From Bilophila wadsworthia ATCC 49260 (GTDB lineage Bacteria > Desulfobacterota > Desulfovibrionia > Desulfovibrionales > Desulfovibrionaceae), in NCBI RefSeq assembly GCF_000701705.1, contig NZ_JNJP01000024.1, forward strand, positions 1 to 50,064: DNA of 50,064 nucleotides, written 5' to 3'. Positions within the stretch are counted from its first letter, which is position 1, and each line of letters starts with the position of its first letter. The position numbers and the translations under genes were made by a program. Below are positions 1 to 8,185 of this stretch, piece after piece. The notes under the pieces are model-generated. The model searched no databases, had not been told where the DNA came from, and worked only from the letters and a program-made list of their open reading frames with translations.

Positions 1-856
1 GCTTGATCAGGGTATCCTTGCCGTTTCGCCCATGCTCGCCCCAAAAAATGATGAACACATGCTCCTTGCGGTCGCGGATCAGGCCGTAGCCGAGGAGCCG
101 CCAGATGAAATCGACAAGCCGCTGGTTGCCGTCCATGCTCCGGAGCAGAAAAGCGTTCGTCTCCGGGCAGGGGTCTTCAAGCTCCAGCATGTCCGGCGCG
201 TACTCGGTCAGGCAGGCATTCAGCAGGTAATCCTCCGGGCGCCCATCCCGAAGATCTCCCGTGCGAAGATCAACAACGCCGTTCGGACAAGGCAGGGAGT
301 AATACTGCTTGTCGATGAAGTCCGGCATGATCAACAGGGGCTGGCGTGTCCTCCGCGTCATGACCAGCAGATCATCCTGTCCTGTCTTGCTTCGGAGCCG
401 ATCCACCCGACGGTATCCCTTGTCGGCTATGCCCTGTATCTTTTTTTTCAAGTCCTTTTCTTCATCGGAAACGGAATCGGCCTCCTGCTGCTTTTTGTCC
501 GCAGCTTTCAGGTACCGCTCGCAGACATTTTCGATAGACTGATAGGCTTCGTTCCAATCGTCTTCGCGCCAGTGGTGGCGATTCCAGACGAGGAAGCGTT
601 CCCAGTGCTTGACGTAAACGATCAACCCTCGGTGCAGTCGGTTGTAGAGCTTGGCGTCACCGATGCCGTTCTCTTGCATGTAAGCGAGCAGCTCATCCAC
701 GGGAATGTCAGGAGCCGTAACCTCTATCGGATGATAGAGCGATTGGCGGAGCGTCCGATCCTGCTCTACCTTTGCAAGCATATTTTTCTCTGAGGCGTTG
801 AGCGTTTCGGCCTCACACCGCTTTTTGACCTGCCCGGCATATTTGTTCTTTTTCAC
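1..856 (-). CDS. Phage/plasmid primase-helicase (D5/P4 family), N-terminal part, cut by window edge
   Basis: Translating the minus strand from a GTG at 856 gives 285 uninterrupted residues to the window edge. AAGGTG lies 7 bases upstream as ribosome binding site. A charged N-terminal region is followed by a D5_N-like stretch (around residues 180-260, with PNGVVDLRTGDL and a conserved WRLLGYGL). The Walker A loop GEHGRNGKDT lies at 273-282, with Asp where Ser/Thr is usual. This arrangement is typical of the SF3 helicase half of P4-like primases, which open and prime replication origins of phages, satellites and integrative elements. The rest of the ATPase domain lies outside the window. The gene is divergent from dinB and marks the right end of a mobile element extending leftward. 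Family assignment is firm; start codon fairly sure. Confidence 0.8.
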   Translation of the reverse strand, partial: MKKNKYAGQVKKRCEAETLNASEKNMLAKVEQDRTLRQSLYHPIEVTAPDIPVDELLAYMQENGIGDAKLYNRLHRGLIVYVKHWERFLVWNRHHWREDDWNEAYQSIENVCERYLKAADKKQQEADSVSDEEKDLKKKIQGIADKGYRRVDRLRSKTGQDDLLVMTRRTRQPLLIMPDFIDKQYYSLPCPNGVVDLRTGDLRDGRPEDYLLNACLTEYAPDMLELEDPCPETNAFLLRSMDGNQRLVDFIWRLLGYGLIRDRKEHVFIIFWGEHGRNGKDTLIK

Positions 857-870
857 TATAACACCTTAAT

Positions 871-885
871 TTTATTTGAAATAAA
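871..885. promoter_or_regulatory. AT-rich inverted repeat upstream of the primase gene, possible operator
   Basis: TTTATTT-G-AAATAAA is a perfect 7-bp inverted repeat with a one-base spacer. It lies 15 bp upstream of the primase start codon in an otherwise GC-rich region. The position fits an operator or promoter element for the mobile-element gene. The role is inferred from symmetry and position only. Confidence 0.4.
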
Positions 886-1096
886 TATGCCAACATTTTA
901 GACAGCAGCTAACATCCCCAGAAAACATCTCGTTATTTTGGGGAGTTCATTTCGCAAGTCGTAGCCACAGTATGGGGTCGAACCGCCGTTGTTTTCTTCG
1001 CCAGCCCGGAAGGACCCGCGAAGGATATGGCTGTAGACTTCGCCCAAAGGACTCTTGTGGGCGTGCTTTTTTTGTGAGAGGGGATGTGGGGAGAGA

Positions 1097-1140
1097 GCTA
1101 ACCTTGCTTGAAAAAAAACTCTGGTTAGCAATAGGTTAGC
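1097..1140. repeat. GGTTAGC repeat cluster at the left mobile-element edge
   Basis: One inverted copy (GCTAACC, 1097-1103) and two direct copies (1123-1129 and 1134-1140) lie within 44 bp. The direct copies start exactly 11 bp apart, one helical turn. The last is followed by AAAAA. The same 11-bp string GGTTAGCAAAA occurs just upstream of the integrase gene at 48135. Spacing and location suggest protein binding sites such as recombinase arm sites; this is inference. Confidence 0.5.
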
Positions 1141-1198
1141 AAAAAGAAATGACACAAAACGAATCAGGAAAATAAATACTGTAAGGACAACTTGATAT

Positions 1199-2395
1199 AT
1201 GCAGAAATGGTTTATGCATGTGGATATGGACGCATTTTACGCTTCCATTGAGCAGAAAGACCATCCTGAACTGCGCGGCAAACCGGTCATCGTTGGCGGA
1301 GGCGGTCCCAGGGGAGTCGTCAGTGCGGCTTCCTACGAAATCCGGAAGTTCGGCGTCCATTCCGCAATGCCCATAGCACAGGCATTGCAGCTCTGCCCTC
1401 ATGCTATCCTCGTTCCCGTGCGTATGGCACGCTATGCCGAGGTTTCCCGAACCGTCATTGATGTCTTGCGCTCGTATTCCCCCCGAGTCGAAAAAGCGTC
1501 CGTCGATGAAGCCTATCTTGACGCGACGGGGCTGGAACGGCTCTTTGGCCCTGTGGAAGACATGGCCCGGCGCATCAAACGCGAAGTGAAGGAAGTAACC
1601 GGAGGATTGACCTGTTCCATCGGGCTGGCCCCCGTCAAGTTTCTTGCCAAGATAGCTTCCGATCTGAACAAACCTGATGGGCTCAGCATCCTTTACCCAG
1701 ATAAACTGCCCGCCTTCCTTCAGTCGCTTCCAGTGGAACAAATACCGGGTGTGGGAAAAACAATGGTCAGAGAGCTCCAAAGTCTTGCCATCCGCACTGC
1801 AGGCGATGTCCCCCGTTATCCCAAAGTGTTTTGGGAGCGCCGTTTTGGAAAAGCCGGCATAACCCTCTACGAACGGGCACAAGGTATTGACCCTCGCGAA
1901 GTGGAACCCTATACGCCTCCCAAATCAGAAAGCGCCGAAACGACGTTTGACATCGACACCCGCGATATAGGCTTCCTCAAGAGCTGGCTTTTCCGCCATG
2001 CGGATCGGATAGGGCGCACCTTACGGAAACAAAAGCTTCAGGGCCGCGTGATCACGCTCAAAATCAAATATGCAGATTTTCGGCTCATGACCCGCAGGAT
2101 CACGCTTGATGCCCCGACCAGCGCTACGGAAACCATTTATGAAACAGCGTGTGATCTGCTCGATCACATGCGTCTTGAGGAGAAAATCCGGCTCATCGGT
2201 GTAGGCGTCTCCGGTTTCGACAGCCCGCCGCACCAATTGCGGCTCCCTACCATCGGAAAGGACAGTCAATCCAACGAAGAACGCCGCACCAAGCTGGACA
2301 AGGTCATGGACGAGCTTCAAGACAAGTTCGGCCAAACATCAGTCGTACGCGGGCGCCTCTTCCAGCAGGCGGCACAGCCCAAAAAACGGACCTGA
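1199..2395 (+). CDS. dinB: DNA polymerase IV (Y-family translesion polymerase)
   Basis: The 398-aa product matches Pol IV throughout. It begins with the HVDMDAFYAS motif (metal-binding Asp9), and SVDEAYLD supplies the catalytic pair Asp103-Glu104, at essentially the E. coli positions. A helix-hairpin-helix segment (IPGVGKTM) near residue 182 and a little-finger domain follow. A QLRLP sequence near residue 342 resembles a beta-clamp binding motif. The enzyme copies across damaged or stalled templates with low fidelity. No close canonical Shine-Dalgarno precedes the ATG, though AAGGA lies about 15 bases upstream; the family-typical N-terminus supports this start. It is the first core gene next to the left mobile element and appears monocistronic. 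Confidence 0.95.
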   Translation: MQKWFMHVDMDAFYASIEQKDHPELRGKPVIVGGGGPRGVVSAASYEIRKFGVHSAMPIAQALQLCPHAILVPVRMARYAEVSRTVIDVLRSYSPRVEKASVDEAYLDATGLERLFGPVEDMARRIKREVKEVTGGLTCSIGLAPVKFLAKIASDLNKPDGLSILYPDKLPAFLQSLPVEQIPGVGKTMVRELQSLAIRTAGDVPRYPKVFWERRFGKAGITLYERAQGIDPREVEPYTPPKSESAETTFDIDTRDIGFLKSWLFRHADRIGRTLRKQKLQGRVITLKIKYADFRLMTRRITLDAPTSATETIYETACDLLDHMRLEEKIRLIGVGVSGFDSPPHQLRLPTIGKDSQSNEERRTKLDKVMDELQDKFGQTSVVRGRLFQQAAQPKKRT

Positions 2396-2397
2396 TC

Positions 2398-2417
2398 CTT
2401 TCCCTTCTGCGGGAAAG
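2398..2417 (+). terminator. Hairpin after dinB, weak terminator candidate
   Basis: CTTTCCC-TTCTGC-GGGAAAG forms a perfect 7-bp stem immediately after the dinB stop codon. It is followed by CCCCCT rather than a T run, so intrinsic termination is uncertain. Confidence 0.35.
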
Positions 2418-2467
2418 CCCCCTATCCCTCTTCCTTTCTCTTCGGCGCACTGCTATACTCTTCCGCC

Positions 2468-3586
2468 ATGAACATCATTATTATGAATAATAGGGCCAGT
2501 TTTCTGGTCAGCTTTTGGAGTGTGCTCATCTCCCGCCTACAGGAAGAAGGGCATCAGGTAACGTGCCTCGTCCCTGCGGGCGATTCCGAAGCCGAAGCCA
2601 CCCTCAAGGGGTTTGGGGCGAGTATCCGCAACTATCCTTTGGACAACAAGGGGCTGAATCCAGTCCATGATTTAAAAACTTGCCTTGCCCTGTACAGGAT
2701 CTTCCGTGAGGAACGCGCCGATATCCTGTATGCGTCCACCATCAAGTCGGTCATTTACGGTATTCCGATGGCAGCTTTGGCGGGCATCCGATCCCGCTAC
2801 GCCATGATTACGGGGCTCGGGTATATGTTTGAGGCCAACACCCCAGTAAAAAAGATGCTCACGTATCTGGCCTCCTCCCTCTATCGTATTTCGCTTTCTT
2901 TTAGCGATGCCGTGTTCTTTCAGAATACGGACGATGTCCAGACGTTTCGGGATTGGTATTGCCTGCCGCGCGGTGCCCATGTCGTCATGACCAAAGGTAC
3001 GGGAGTGGATACGGACAAGTTTGCCGTGGCGCCTCTTCCCGAAGCCCCCCTTACATTCCTTCTTGTGGGAAGGCTTCTTGAAGCCAAGGGATTGTATGAA
3101 TATGCTGAAGCGGCCCGTCTGGTAAAGAAACGGCATCCCAATGCCCGTTTCCAGCTTCTGGGTGCTCCCGAAAGCTCCAGGGGCGGAGTCCCTCTTGAAA
3201 CGGTCAAGGGATGGGAACGGGAAGGTATTATCGAATACCTCGGCGTCACGCGTGATGTGCGCCCCTATGTCGGGCAGGCGAATGTTGTCGTTCTCCCCTC
3301 CTGGCGGGAGGGCTTGCCGTGTTCGCTCATGGAAGCCATGAGCATGGGACGTCCCATCGTGGCAACCGATGTTCCCGGATGCCGGGACGTGGTCGTCGAC
3401 GGGAAGAATGGTTTTCTCGTGCCTGTACGGACCCCCGAGGCCTTGGCAAAGGCGTTGGAGTCGTTTTTGGAGGATAGCGCTCTGACGGCCCGTATGGGGA
3501 AGGAAGGAAGGTTCATTGCGGAAACAGAACTGGATGCCCGCAAGGCTGCCGATCTTATCCTCAGCGTCATGAAGTTGGTTTCGTAA
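2468..3586 (+). CDS. Family 4 glycosyltransferase
   Basis: The 372-aa protein has the GT-B two-domain plan. The N-terminal half starts with a beta strand and a family-typical NIIIMNNRASFLVSFW segment. The C-terminal half has LVGRLLEAKGL near residue 198 and an EX7E-type motif (REGLPCSLMEAMSMG) near 279. Enzymes of this class transfer a sugar from a nucleotide donor to a lipid-linked or polysaccharide acceptor at the cytoplasmic face. The next gene, 23 bp downstream, is a polyprenyl-phosphate sugar transferase, so both probably act in the same surface-glycan pathway. The sugar and acceptor cannot be read from sequence. Confidence 0.9.
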   Translation: MNIIIMNNRASFLVSFWSVLISRLQEEGHQVTCLVPAGDSEAEATLKGFGASIRNYPLDNKGLNPVHDLKTCLALYRIFREERADILYASTIKSVIYGIPMAALAGIRSRYAMITGLGYMFEANTPVKKMLTYLASSLYRISLSFSDAVFFQNTDDVQTFRDWYCLPRGAHVVMTKGTGVDTDKFAVAPLPEAPLTFLLVGRLLEAKGLYEYAEAARLVKKRHPNARFQLLGAPESSRGGVPLETVKGWEREGIIEYLGVTRDVRPYVGQANVVVLPSWREGLPCSLMEAMSMGRPIVATDVPGCRDVVVDGKNGFLVPVRTPEALAKALESFLEDSALTARMGKEGRFIAETELDARKAADLILSVMKLVS

Positions 3587-3609
3587 CGAGGATTCACTGG
3601 AGGTTTCCC

Positions 3610-4959
3610 TTGCTTATCAGCGGTTATCGCAAAGGGCTGTTTAAAGTTCTGGATGCCGTCTGCATCCTTGCGGCGCTCAGCATTACCGGGTGGTTTATGC
3701 TGCCTGCGGATCTTTCCGTTCTGGACGACTACACAGGGGCGTCGCTGTTCACCGTCGTCTCCTATCTTTTCTTCTTTTACGTGCTGGATGCCTATAACGT
3801 CGGGGCTGAAGATTTCAAGGACACCACAGGCCGGGTCCTCATAGCCTTCTTCCTTGGCGCCATCGCTTCCGCCTCCGCATTTTATGCGTTCCAGCACTGG
3901 CGTTTCGATCGCAGGACACTGCTGCTGCTCTTCAGCTTGTGCCTTTTGTTCTGCCTTGGCTGGCGTGCGCTCTATTACAAGCACATCGGCCGCTTTGTGC
4001 ATAAAGCCAGAATCCTGCTCATCGGGACCGACCGTGCCGGGAAGGTACGCCAGACCATTTCCGAATCCCTGACCGACGCCGACATCGTCGGTTATGTGGG
4101 CGACTGCGATAACGACAGGGAAATCCCCTATCTTGGCACCCCCATGCAAGTTGAGGAAATCGCCAAACAGCAGAACGTCACCATGATTGTCTTGCTGCCC
4201 GACGCCCCCATCGACGAAGACATCGCTACCGAACTGCTACATGCCAAACTGCACGGGCAGATGATCGTCGATGTCCGCTCCTTCTGCGAACATATGGTGC
4301 ACCGGCTCCCCGTCTCACAGATCAGCTCCGAATGGTTGCTCACGGAAGAAGGCTTTTCGCTCAATACCCGAGGTTCCCTGCGCCGCCTCAAACGGGCTTT
4401 CGACCTGTTCGCCACGCTCGGCCTGCTGATCTGCACATCGCCCATCATGCTTCTCACCGCCATTGCCATCCGTGTGGAATCTCCCGGCCCCGTCATTTAC
4501 CGGCAGCGTCGCGTGGGCCTGTTCGGGCAGGATTTCACCGTCTACAAATTCCGCTCCATGCGTACCGACGCCGAGAAAAACGGTGCTGTCTGGGCCATGA
4601 AATCCGATCCGCGCGTCACCAAGGTGGGGAAAATCATCCGCAAGACCCGCATCGACGAATTGCCCCAGTTGTGGAACGTGCTCAAAGGGGAAATGAGCCT
4701 CATCGGACCTCGCCCGGAACGCCCTGAATTCGTCAAGGAACTGGAGAAGGAAATCCCCTTCTACAGCCTGCGCCACGCGGTCAAGCCCGGCGTCACCGGC
4801 TGGGCTCAGGTGTGTTACCCTTACGGCTCCTCCGTCGAGGATTCCCGCCGCAAGCTGGAGTATGACCTGTACTACGCCAAAAACATGTCCATCCTGCTGG
4901 ACGTCCGGATCATCCTCAAGACCATCGGCGTGGTGCTCTTCCCCAAGGGCGCGCGCTAA
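3610..4959 (+). CDS. Polyprenyl-phosphate sugar-1-phosphate transferase, exosortase/EpsB-type (TIGR03013-like)
   Basis: The start is TTG with a clear GGAGG 7 bases upstream. The 449-aa protein has about four hydrophobic helices in residues 15-115, a nucleotide-binding-like middle region (RILLIGTDRAGK), and a C-terminal bacterial sugar transferase domain from about 257. Diagnostic strings are RRVGLFGQDFTVYKFRSM, DELPQLWNVLKGEMSLIGPRP and PGVTGWAQV. Such enzymes start a glycan by placing a sugar-phosphate on undecaprenyl phosphate at the inner membrane. The C-terminal pattern (YDLYYAKNMS ... LFPKGAR) resembles the exosortase-associated TIGR03013 family, recalled rather than searched. It forms an operon with the upstream glycosyltransferase and ends at a strong terminator. 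Confidence 0.9.
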   Translation: MLISGYRKGLFKVLDAVCILAALSITGWFMLPADLSVLDDYTGASLFTVVSYLFFFYVLDAYNVGAEDFKDTTGRVLIAFFLGAIASASAFYAFQHWRFDRRTLLLLFSLCLLFCLGWRALYYKHIGRFVHKARILLIGTDRAGKVRQTISESLTDADIVGYVGDCDNDREIPYLGTPMQVEEIAKQQNVTMIVLLPDAPIDEDIATELLHAKLHGQMIVDVRSFCEHMVHRLPVSQISSEWLLTEEGFSLNTRGSLRRLKRAFDLFATLGLLICTSPIMLLTAIAIRVESPGPVIYRQRRVGLFGQDFTVYKFRSMRTDAEKNGAVWAMKSDPRVTKVGKIIRKTRIDELPQLWNVLKGEMSLIGPRPERPEFVKELEKEIPFYSLRHAVKPGVTGWAQVCYPYGSSVEDSRRKLEYDLYYAKNMSILLDVRIILKTIGVVLFPKGAR

Positions 4960-4986
4960 CCCTTCCCCTTCTCTCGTCAGGGAAAA

Positions 4987-5017
4987 GGCATACCGGAAAA
5001 AACGGTATGCCTTTTTT
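4987..5017 (+). terminator. Intrinsic terminator after sugar transferase
   Basis: A perfect 9-bp stem, GGCATACCG / CGGTATGCC, with a 7-base A-rich loop is followed by TTTTTT. Four As precede the left arm, so it may work in both directions. Confidence 0.9.
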
Positions 5018-5218
5018 GTTTTCTCGGCACATTCTAACGCCTCAACGCCTCCAATCCCGCATTTATCATAGGGATACAGCTATCATGCGGTTGACGGACA
5101 TCCCCGAAAAGGCTTCAGTGTGAAACAGGTACGGCAGAAAAAGAAGCCGTCCGTGCGGATGTGTCTTTTGCCAAGGACCCGTCTTGAACACAACGCTGAC
5201 CAAAAGAAGGATGTATCC

Positions 5219-6376
5219 ATGTTCAACCCAGAGGAAACCCAGTACGAAGTGCTGCGCCGCAGAGGCATCTGTCGACGTGATTTCCTGAAATTCTGCTCTA
5301 TGGCGGCGGTTGCCTTGGGTCTTGGCCCAATGGGCCACCTCGAAATCGCCCACGCTATGGAAACCAAACCCTATCTGCCCGTTCTCTGGATCAACGGCCT
5401 TTCGTGCTCCTGCTGCACGGAATCCTTTATCCGTTCGGCGCATCCTTTGGCTTCCGACATCATCCTTTCCATGATCGCGCTGGACTATCAGGACACCATC
5501 ATGGCGGCTGCGGGCGATCAGGCTATGGAATGTTTCGAAGAAGCCATCAGCACCTACAAGGGGCGCTATATCCTCGCGGTGGAAGGCAATCCGCCTCTTG
5601 GCGAAGAGGGCATGTACTGCATCGACGGAGGGCGTCCCTTCATGGACAAACTCCAGCGCGGAGCCGCCGGAGCCAAGGCCATCGTCGCATGGGGGACCTG
5701 CGCCTCATGGGGATGCGTGCAGGCTGCCCGCCCCAATCCGACTCAGGCGACCCCTATCCACAAAGTCATTCACGACAAGCCGATCATCAAGGTCCCGGGC
5801 TGCCCCGCCATCCCGGACGTTATGAGCAACATCGTCGCCTACATCCTGACCTATGATCAAATCCCAAAACTCGACTCTCAGGGACGCCCAGAGGTCTTTT
5901 ACGGCAAACGCGTGCACGACCAATGCGTACGCCGCGCCCACTTCGACGCGGGCCAGTTTGTGGAATCTTGGGACGACGCCGCGGCGAGCCTCGGCTACTG
6001 CCTCTATAAAATGGGGTGCAAGGGGCCGACGACCTACAATGCGTGCCCCGTCACCCGGTGGAACAACGGGGTTTCCTATCCCATCCAGTCCGGCCACGGC
6101 TGCATCGGCTGTGCCGAACAGAACTTCTGGGATCACGGTTCCTTCTACAGCCGCATCACCAACATTCCCCAATTCGGAACCAACACGACTGCCGAAACCG
6201 TGGGCGTGGCCGCCGTCGCCGGCATCGGTGCCGGCGTGGTGACGCACGCGGCCATCAGTACCGCCGTGCACCTCAAGCACCGCTACGGCAAGGACAGCGA
6301 CTGCTCCAAGGAAACCAAGACCGCACAGGCTGAAAAACCCGCTTCCAACGATTCCACCCCTTCTGAAAGGAACTGA
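5219..6376 (+). CDS. hyaA: [NiFe]-hydrogenase small subunit, membrane-bound uptake type with six-Cys proximal cluster
   Basis: The chosen ATG has AGAAGGA 8 bases upstream; longer in-frame starts lack this. The 385-aa precursor carries a twin-arginine signal (CRRDFLKF, residues 18-25) with likely cleavage after AHA46. It then has the FeS subunit fold. Proximal-cluster cysteines are C63, C66, C161 and C195, with extra C65 and C166. Counting from residue 47, these are 17, 19, 20, 115, 120 and 149, as in E. coli HyaA. H233, C236, C261 and C267 fit the distal cluster, and C276, C295 and C298 the medial [3Fe-4S] cluster. A hydrophobic helix at about 325-350 anchors the C-terminus in the membrane. 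It carries electrons from the large subunit to the cytochrome b encoded downstream. Confidence 0.95.
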   Translation: MFNPEETQYEVLRRRGICRRDFLKFCSMAAVALGLGPMGHLEIAHAMETKPYLPVLWINGLSCSCCTESFIRSAHPLASDIILSMIALDYQDTIMAAAGDQAMECFEEAISTYKGRYILAVEGNPPLGEEGMYCIDGGRPFMDKLQRGAAGAKAIVAWGTCASWGCVQAARPNPTQATPIHKVIHDKPIIKVPGCPAIPDVMSNIVAYILTYDQIPKLDSQGRPEVFYGKRVHDQCVRRAHFDAGQFVESWDDAAASLGYCLYKMGCKGPTTYNACPVTRWNNGVSYPIQSGHGCIGCAEQNFWDHGSFYSRITNIPQFGTNTTAETVGVAAVAGIGAGVVTHAAISTAVHLKHRYGKDSDCSKETKTAQAEKPASNDSTPSERN

Positions 6377-6378
6377 TC

Positions 6379-8175
6379 ATGGCCTACGAATACACAACGC
6401 AGGGATACACCGTTAACGACTCGGGGCGGCGTCTTGTCGTCGACCCGGTTACGCGCATCGAGGGACATCTCAGGTGCGAGGTGAACATCAACGACGACAA
6501 CGTGATCACCAATGCCGTCTCATGCGGGACCATGTTCCGGGGACTGGAAATCATCGTCAAGGATCGTGACCCCCGAGACATCTGGGCCTTTGTGGAACGC
6601 ATCTGCGGCGTCTGTACGGGCACGCACGCACTCGCCTCCGTCCATGCCATCGAGGACGCGCTCAAAATCGACATCCCCGACAACGCGAACATCATCCGCA
6701 ACCTGATGCAGCTGGCCTTATGGTATCATGACCACCTGGTGCACTTCTACCAGCTCGGCGGGCTGGACTGGATCGACGTGGTTTCCGCTTCCAAGGCCGA
6801 TCCCAAGGAAACGTCCAGGCTTGCCCAAAGCCTTTCCCCGTGGCCGCAATCCTCTCCGGGCTATTTCGCCTCCGTAAAGGAAAAGCTGGTCCGCATCATC
6901 TCCACCGGTCAGCTCGGCATCTTCAAGAACGGCTATTGGGGGCATCCCGGCTACAAGTTCCCGCCCGAGGCCAACCTCATGCTGGTGGCCCACTATATTG
7001 AGGCTCTCGACTTCCAGAAAGACGTCGTCCAGATCCATACCGTCTTCGGCGGCAAGAACCCCCACCCCAACTGGTTGGTGGGAGGCGTGCCTCTGGCCCT
7101 CAACATCAATGGCAAGGGCGGGGCCGACGTCATCAACATGGAACGCCTAGAGCTCGTCCTGTCGATCATCAAGCGCTGCCGTGAATTCTCGGCGCAGGTG
7201 CTCGTCCCCGACAGCATCGCCCTCGCCAAGTTCTATCCGGAGTGGCTGCACCTCGGCACGGGCCTCTCCAACCAGTCGCTGCTGGCGTATGGTGCGTTTC
7301 CGTCCATCGCCAACGACTACTCGCAAAAAAGCCTGCTCATCCCCGGCGGGGCAATCATCAACGGCAACTTCAATGAAGTGTTGCCCGTCGACCTGTCCGA
7401 CGAGGATCAGATCCGTGAAGAAGTCGGGCGCTCGTGGTACACGTATCCCAAGGGCGTTACCTCCCTGCATCCCTATCAGGGCGAAACCGTGCCTCACTTC
7501 GAGCTTGGACCCGCCACCAAGGGGAGCAGGACGGACATCAAGCAGCTTGATGAAAACGCGCCCTATTCGTGGATCAAGACACCCCGCTGGCGCGGCAACA
7601 TGATGGAAGTGGGGCCGCTGGCAAGGACGCTTATCGCCTACCAGCTCAAGCAGCCGGACATCGTCGCCCGCGTCGACGATCTGTGTGCCCGGATCGGGGC
7701 GCCCGTCACGTCGCTGCAATCGACTATGGGCCGCATCCTCACCAGAGCGCAGGAAGCGCATTGGGCGGCCGACACCATGCAGGTCTTCTTCGACAAGCTC
7801 ATAACGAACCTCAAGAACGGCGACAGCACCGCCGTCTTCACCAACAAGTGGGATCCCGACACATGGCCCCAGGAAGCCCGCGGCGTCGGCTTCACCGAGG
7901 CCCCCCGCGGCGCGCTCGGGCACTGGACGGTCATCAAAAACAAAAAGGTGGACGTCTACCAGTGTGTCGTCCCTACCACATGGAACGCCGCACCGCGCAG
8001 CGACGGCGGCCAGCTCGGCCCGTATGAGGCCGCCCTGCTCGGCACGAAGATGGATGTGCCCAAGCAGCCGCTGGAAATCTTGCGTACGCTCCACAGCTTC
8101 GATCCCTGCCTTGCCTGTGCGACGCACGTCTTGGGGCCGGACGGCAGCGAACTGCTGACGGTCCATATGGACTAA
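6379..8175 (+). CDS. hyaB: [NiFe]-hydrogenase large subunit
   Basis: The ATG lies 2 bases after the small-subunit stop, with GAAAGGAA upstream. The 598-aa protein has both nickel motifs: RICGVCTGTH (C76, C79) and DPCLACATH (C577, C580). The 15 residues after His583 form the C-terminal peptide that the maturation protease removes once nickel is in place. All four ligands are cysteine; no in-frame TGA replaces the C577 codon, so this is not a [NiFeSe] enzyme. The subunit oxidises H2 in the periplasm and is exported with the small subunit by the Tat signal of its partner. The operon order S-L-cytochrome b-protease mirrors hyaABCD/hupSLCD and supports respiratory H2 uptake. Confidence 0.97.
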   Translation: MAYEYTTQGYTVNDSGRRLVVDPVTRIEGHLRCEVNINDDNVITNAVSCGTMFRGLEIIVKDRDPRDIWAFVERICGVCTGTHALASVHAIEDALKIDIPDNANIIRNLMQLALWYHDHLVHFYQLGGLDWIDVVSASKADPKETSRLAQSLSPWPQSSPGYFASVKEKLVRIISTGQLGIFKNGYWGHPGYKFPPEANLMLVAHYIEALDFQKDVVQIHTVFGGKNPHPNWLVGGVPLALNINGKGGADVINMERLELVLSIIKRCREFSAQVLVPDSIALAKFYPEWLHLGTGLSNQSLLAYGAFPSIANDYSQKSLLIPGGAIINGNFNEVLPVDLSDEDQIREEVGRSWYTYPKGVTSLHPYQGETVPHFELGPATKGSRTDIKQLDENAPYSWIKTPRWRGNMMEVGPLARTLIAYQLKQPDIVARVDDLCARIGAPVTSLQSTMGRILTRAQEAHWAADTMQVFFDKLITNLKNGDSTAVFTNKWDPDTWPQEARGVGFTEAPRGALGHWTVIKNKKVDVYQCVVPTTWNAAPRSDGGQLGPYEAALLGTKMDVPKQPLEILRTLHSFDPCLACATHVLGPDGSELLTVHMD

Positions 8176-8185
8176 GGAGAACGCC

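Larger units (their letters stand above)
857..1198. other. Non-coding divergent region between primase and dinB
   Basis: No convincing gene is present. The stretch holds the inverted repeat at 871-885, a CCCC/GGGG hairpin at about 915-942, and three copies of GGTTAGC near 1097-1140. It probably contains the junction between the mobile element and core chromosome, but no duplicated attachment core could be defined. A short open frame at 898-1155 lacks coding character. Confidence 0.5.

Noticed and set aside
32..793. 253-codon open frame on the plus strand at the left edge
   Set aside because: The minus strand encodes the primase with D5_N and Walker A motifs across the same bases.
947..1000. 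GGTTCGACCCC-like string on the minus strand, as a tmRNA or tRNA 3' end
   Set aside because: The flanking bases do not form the T-stem and no upstream tRNA or tmRNA parts are visible.
898..1155. 85-codon open frame between primase and dinB
   Set aside because: Low coding character, no ribosome site, and it spans repeats and hairpins of the non-coding junction.
6379..8175. Possible selenocysteine in the hydrogenase large subunit, as in [NiFeSe] enzymes of sulfate reducers
   Set aside because: The C-terminal motif codons read TGC and TGT (DPCLACATH); no in-frame TGA is present.
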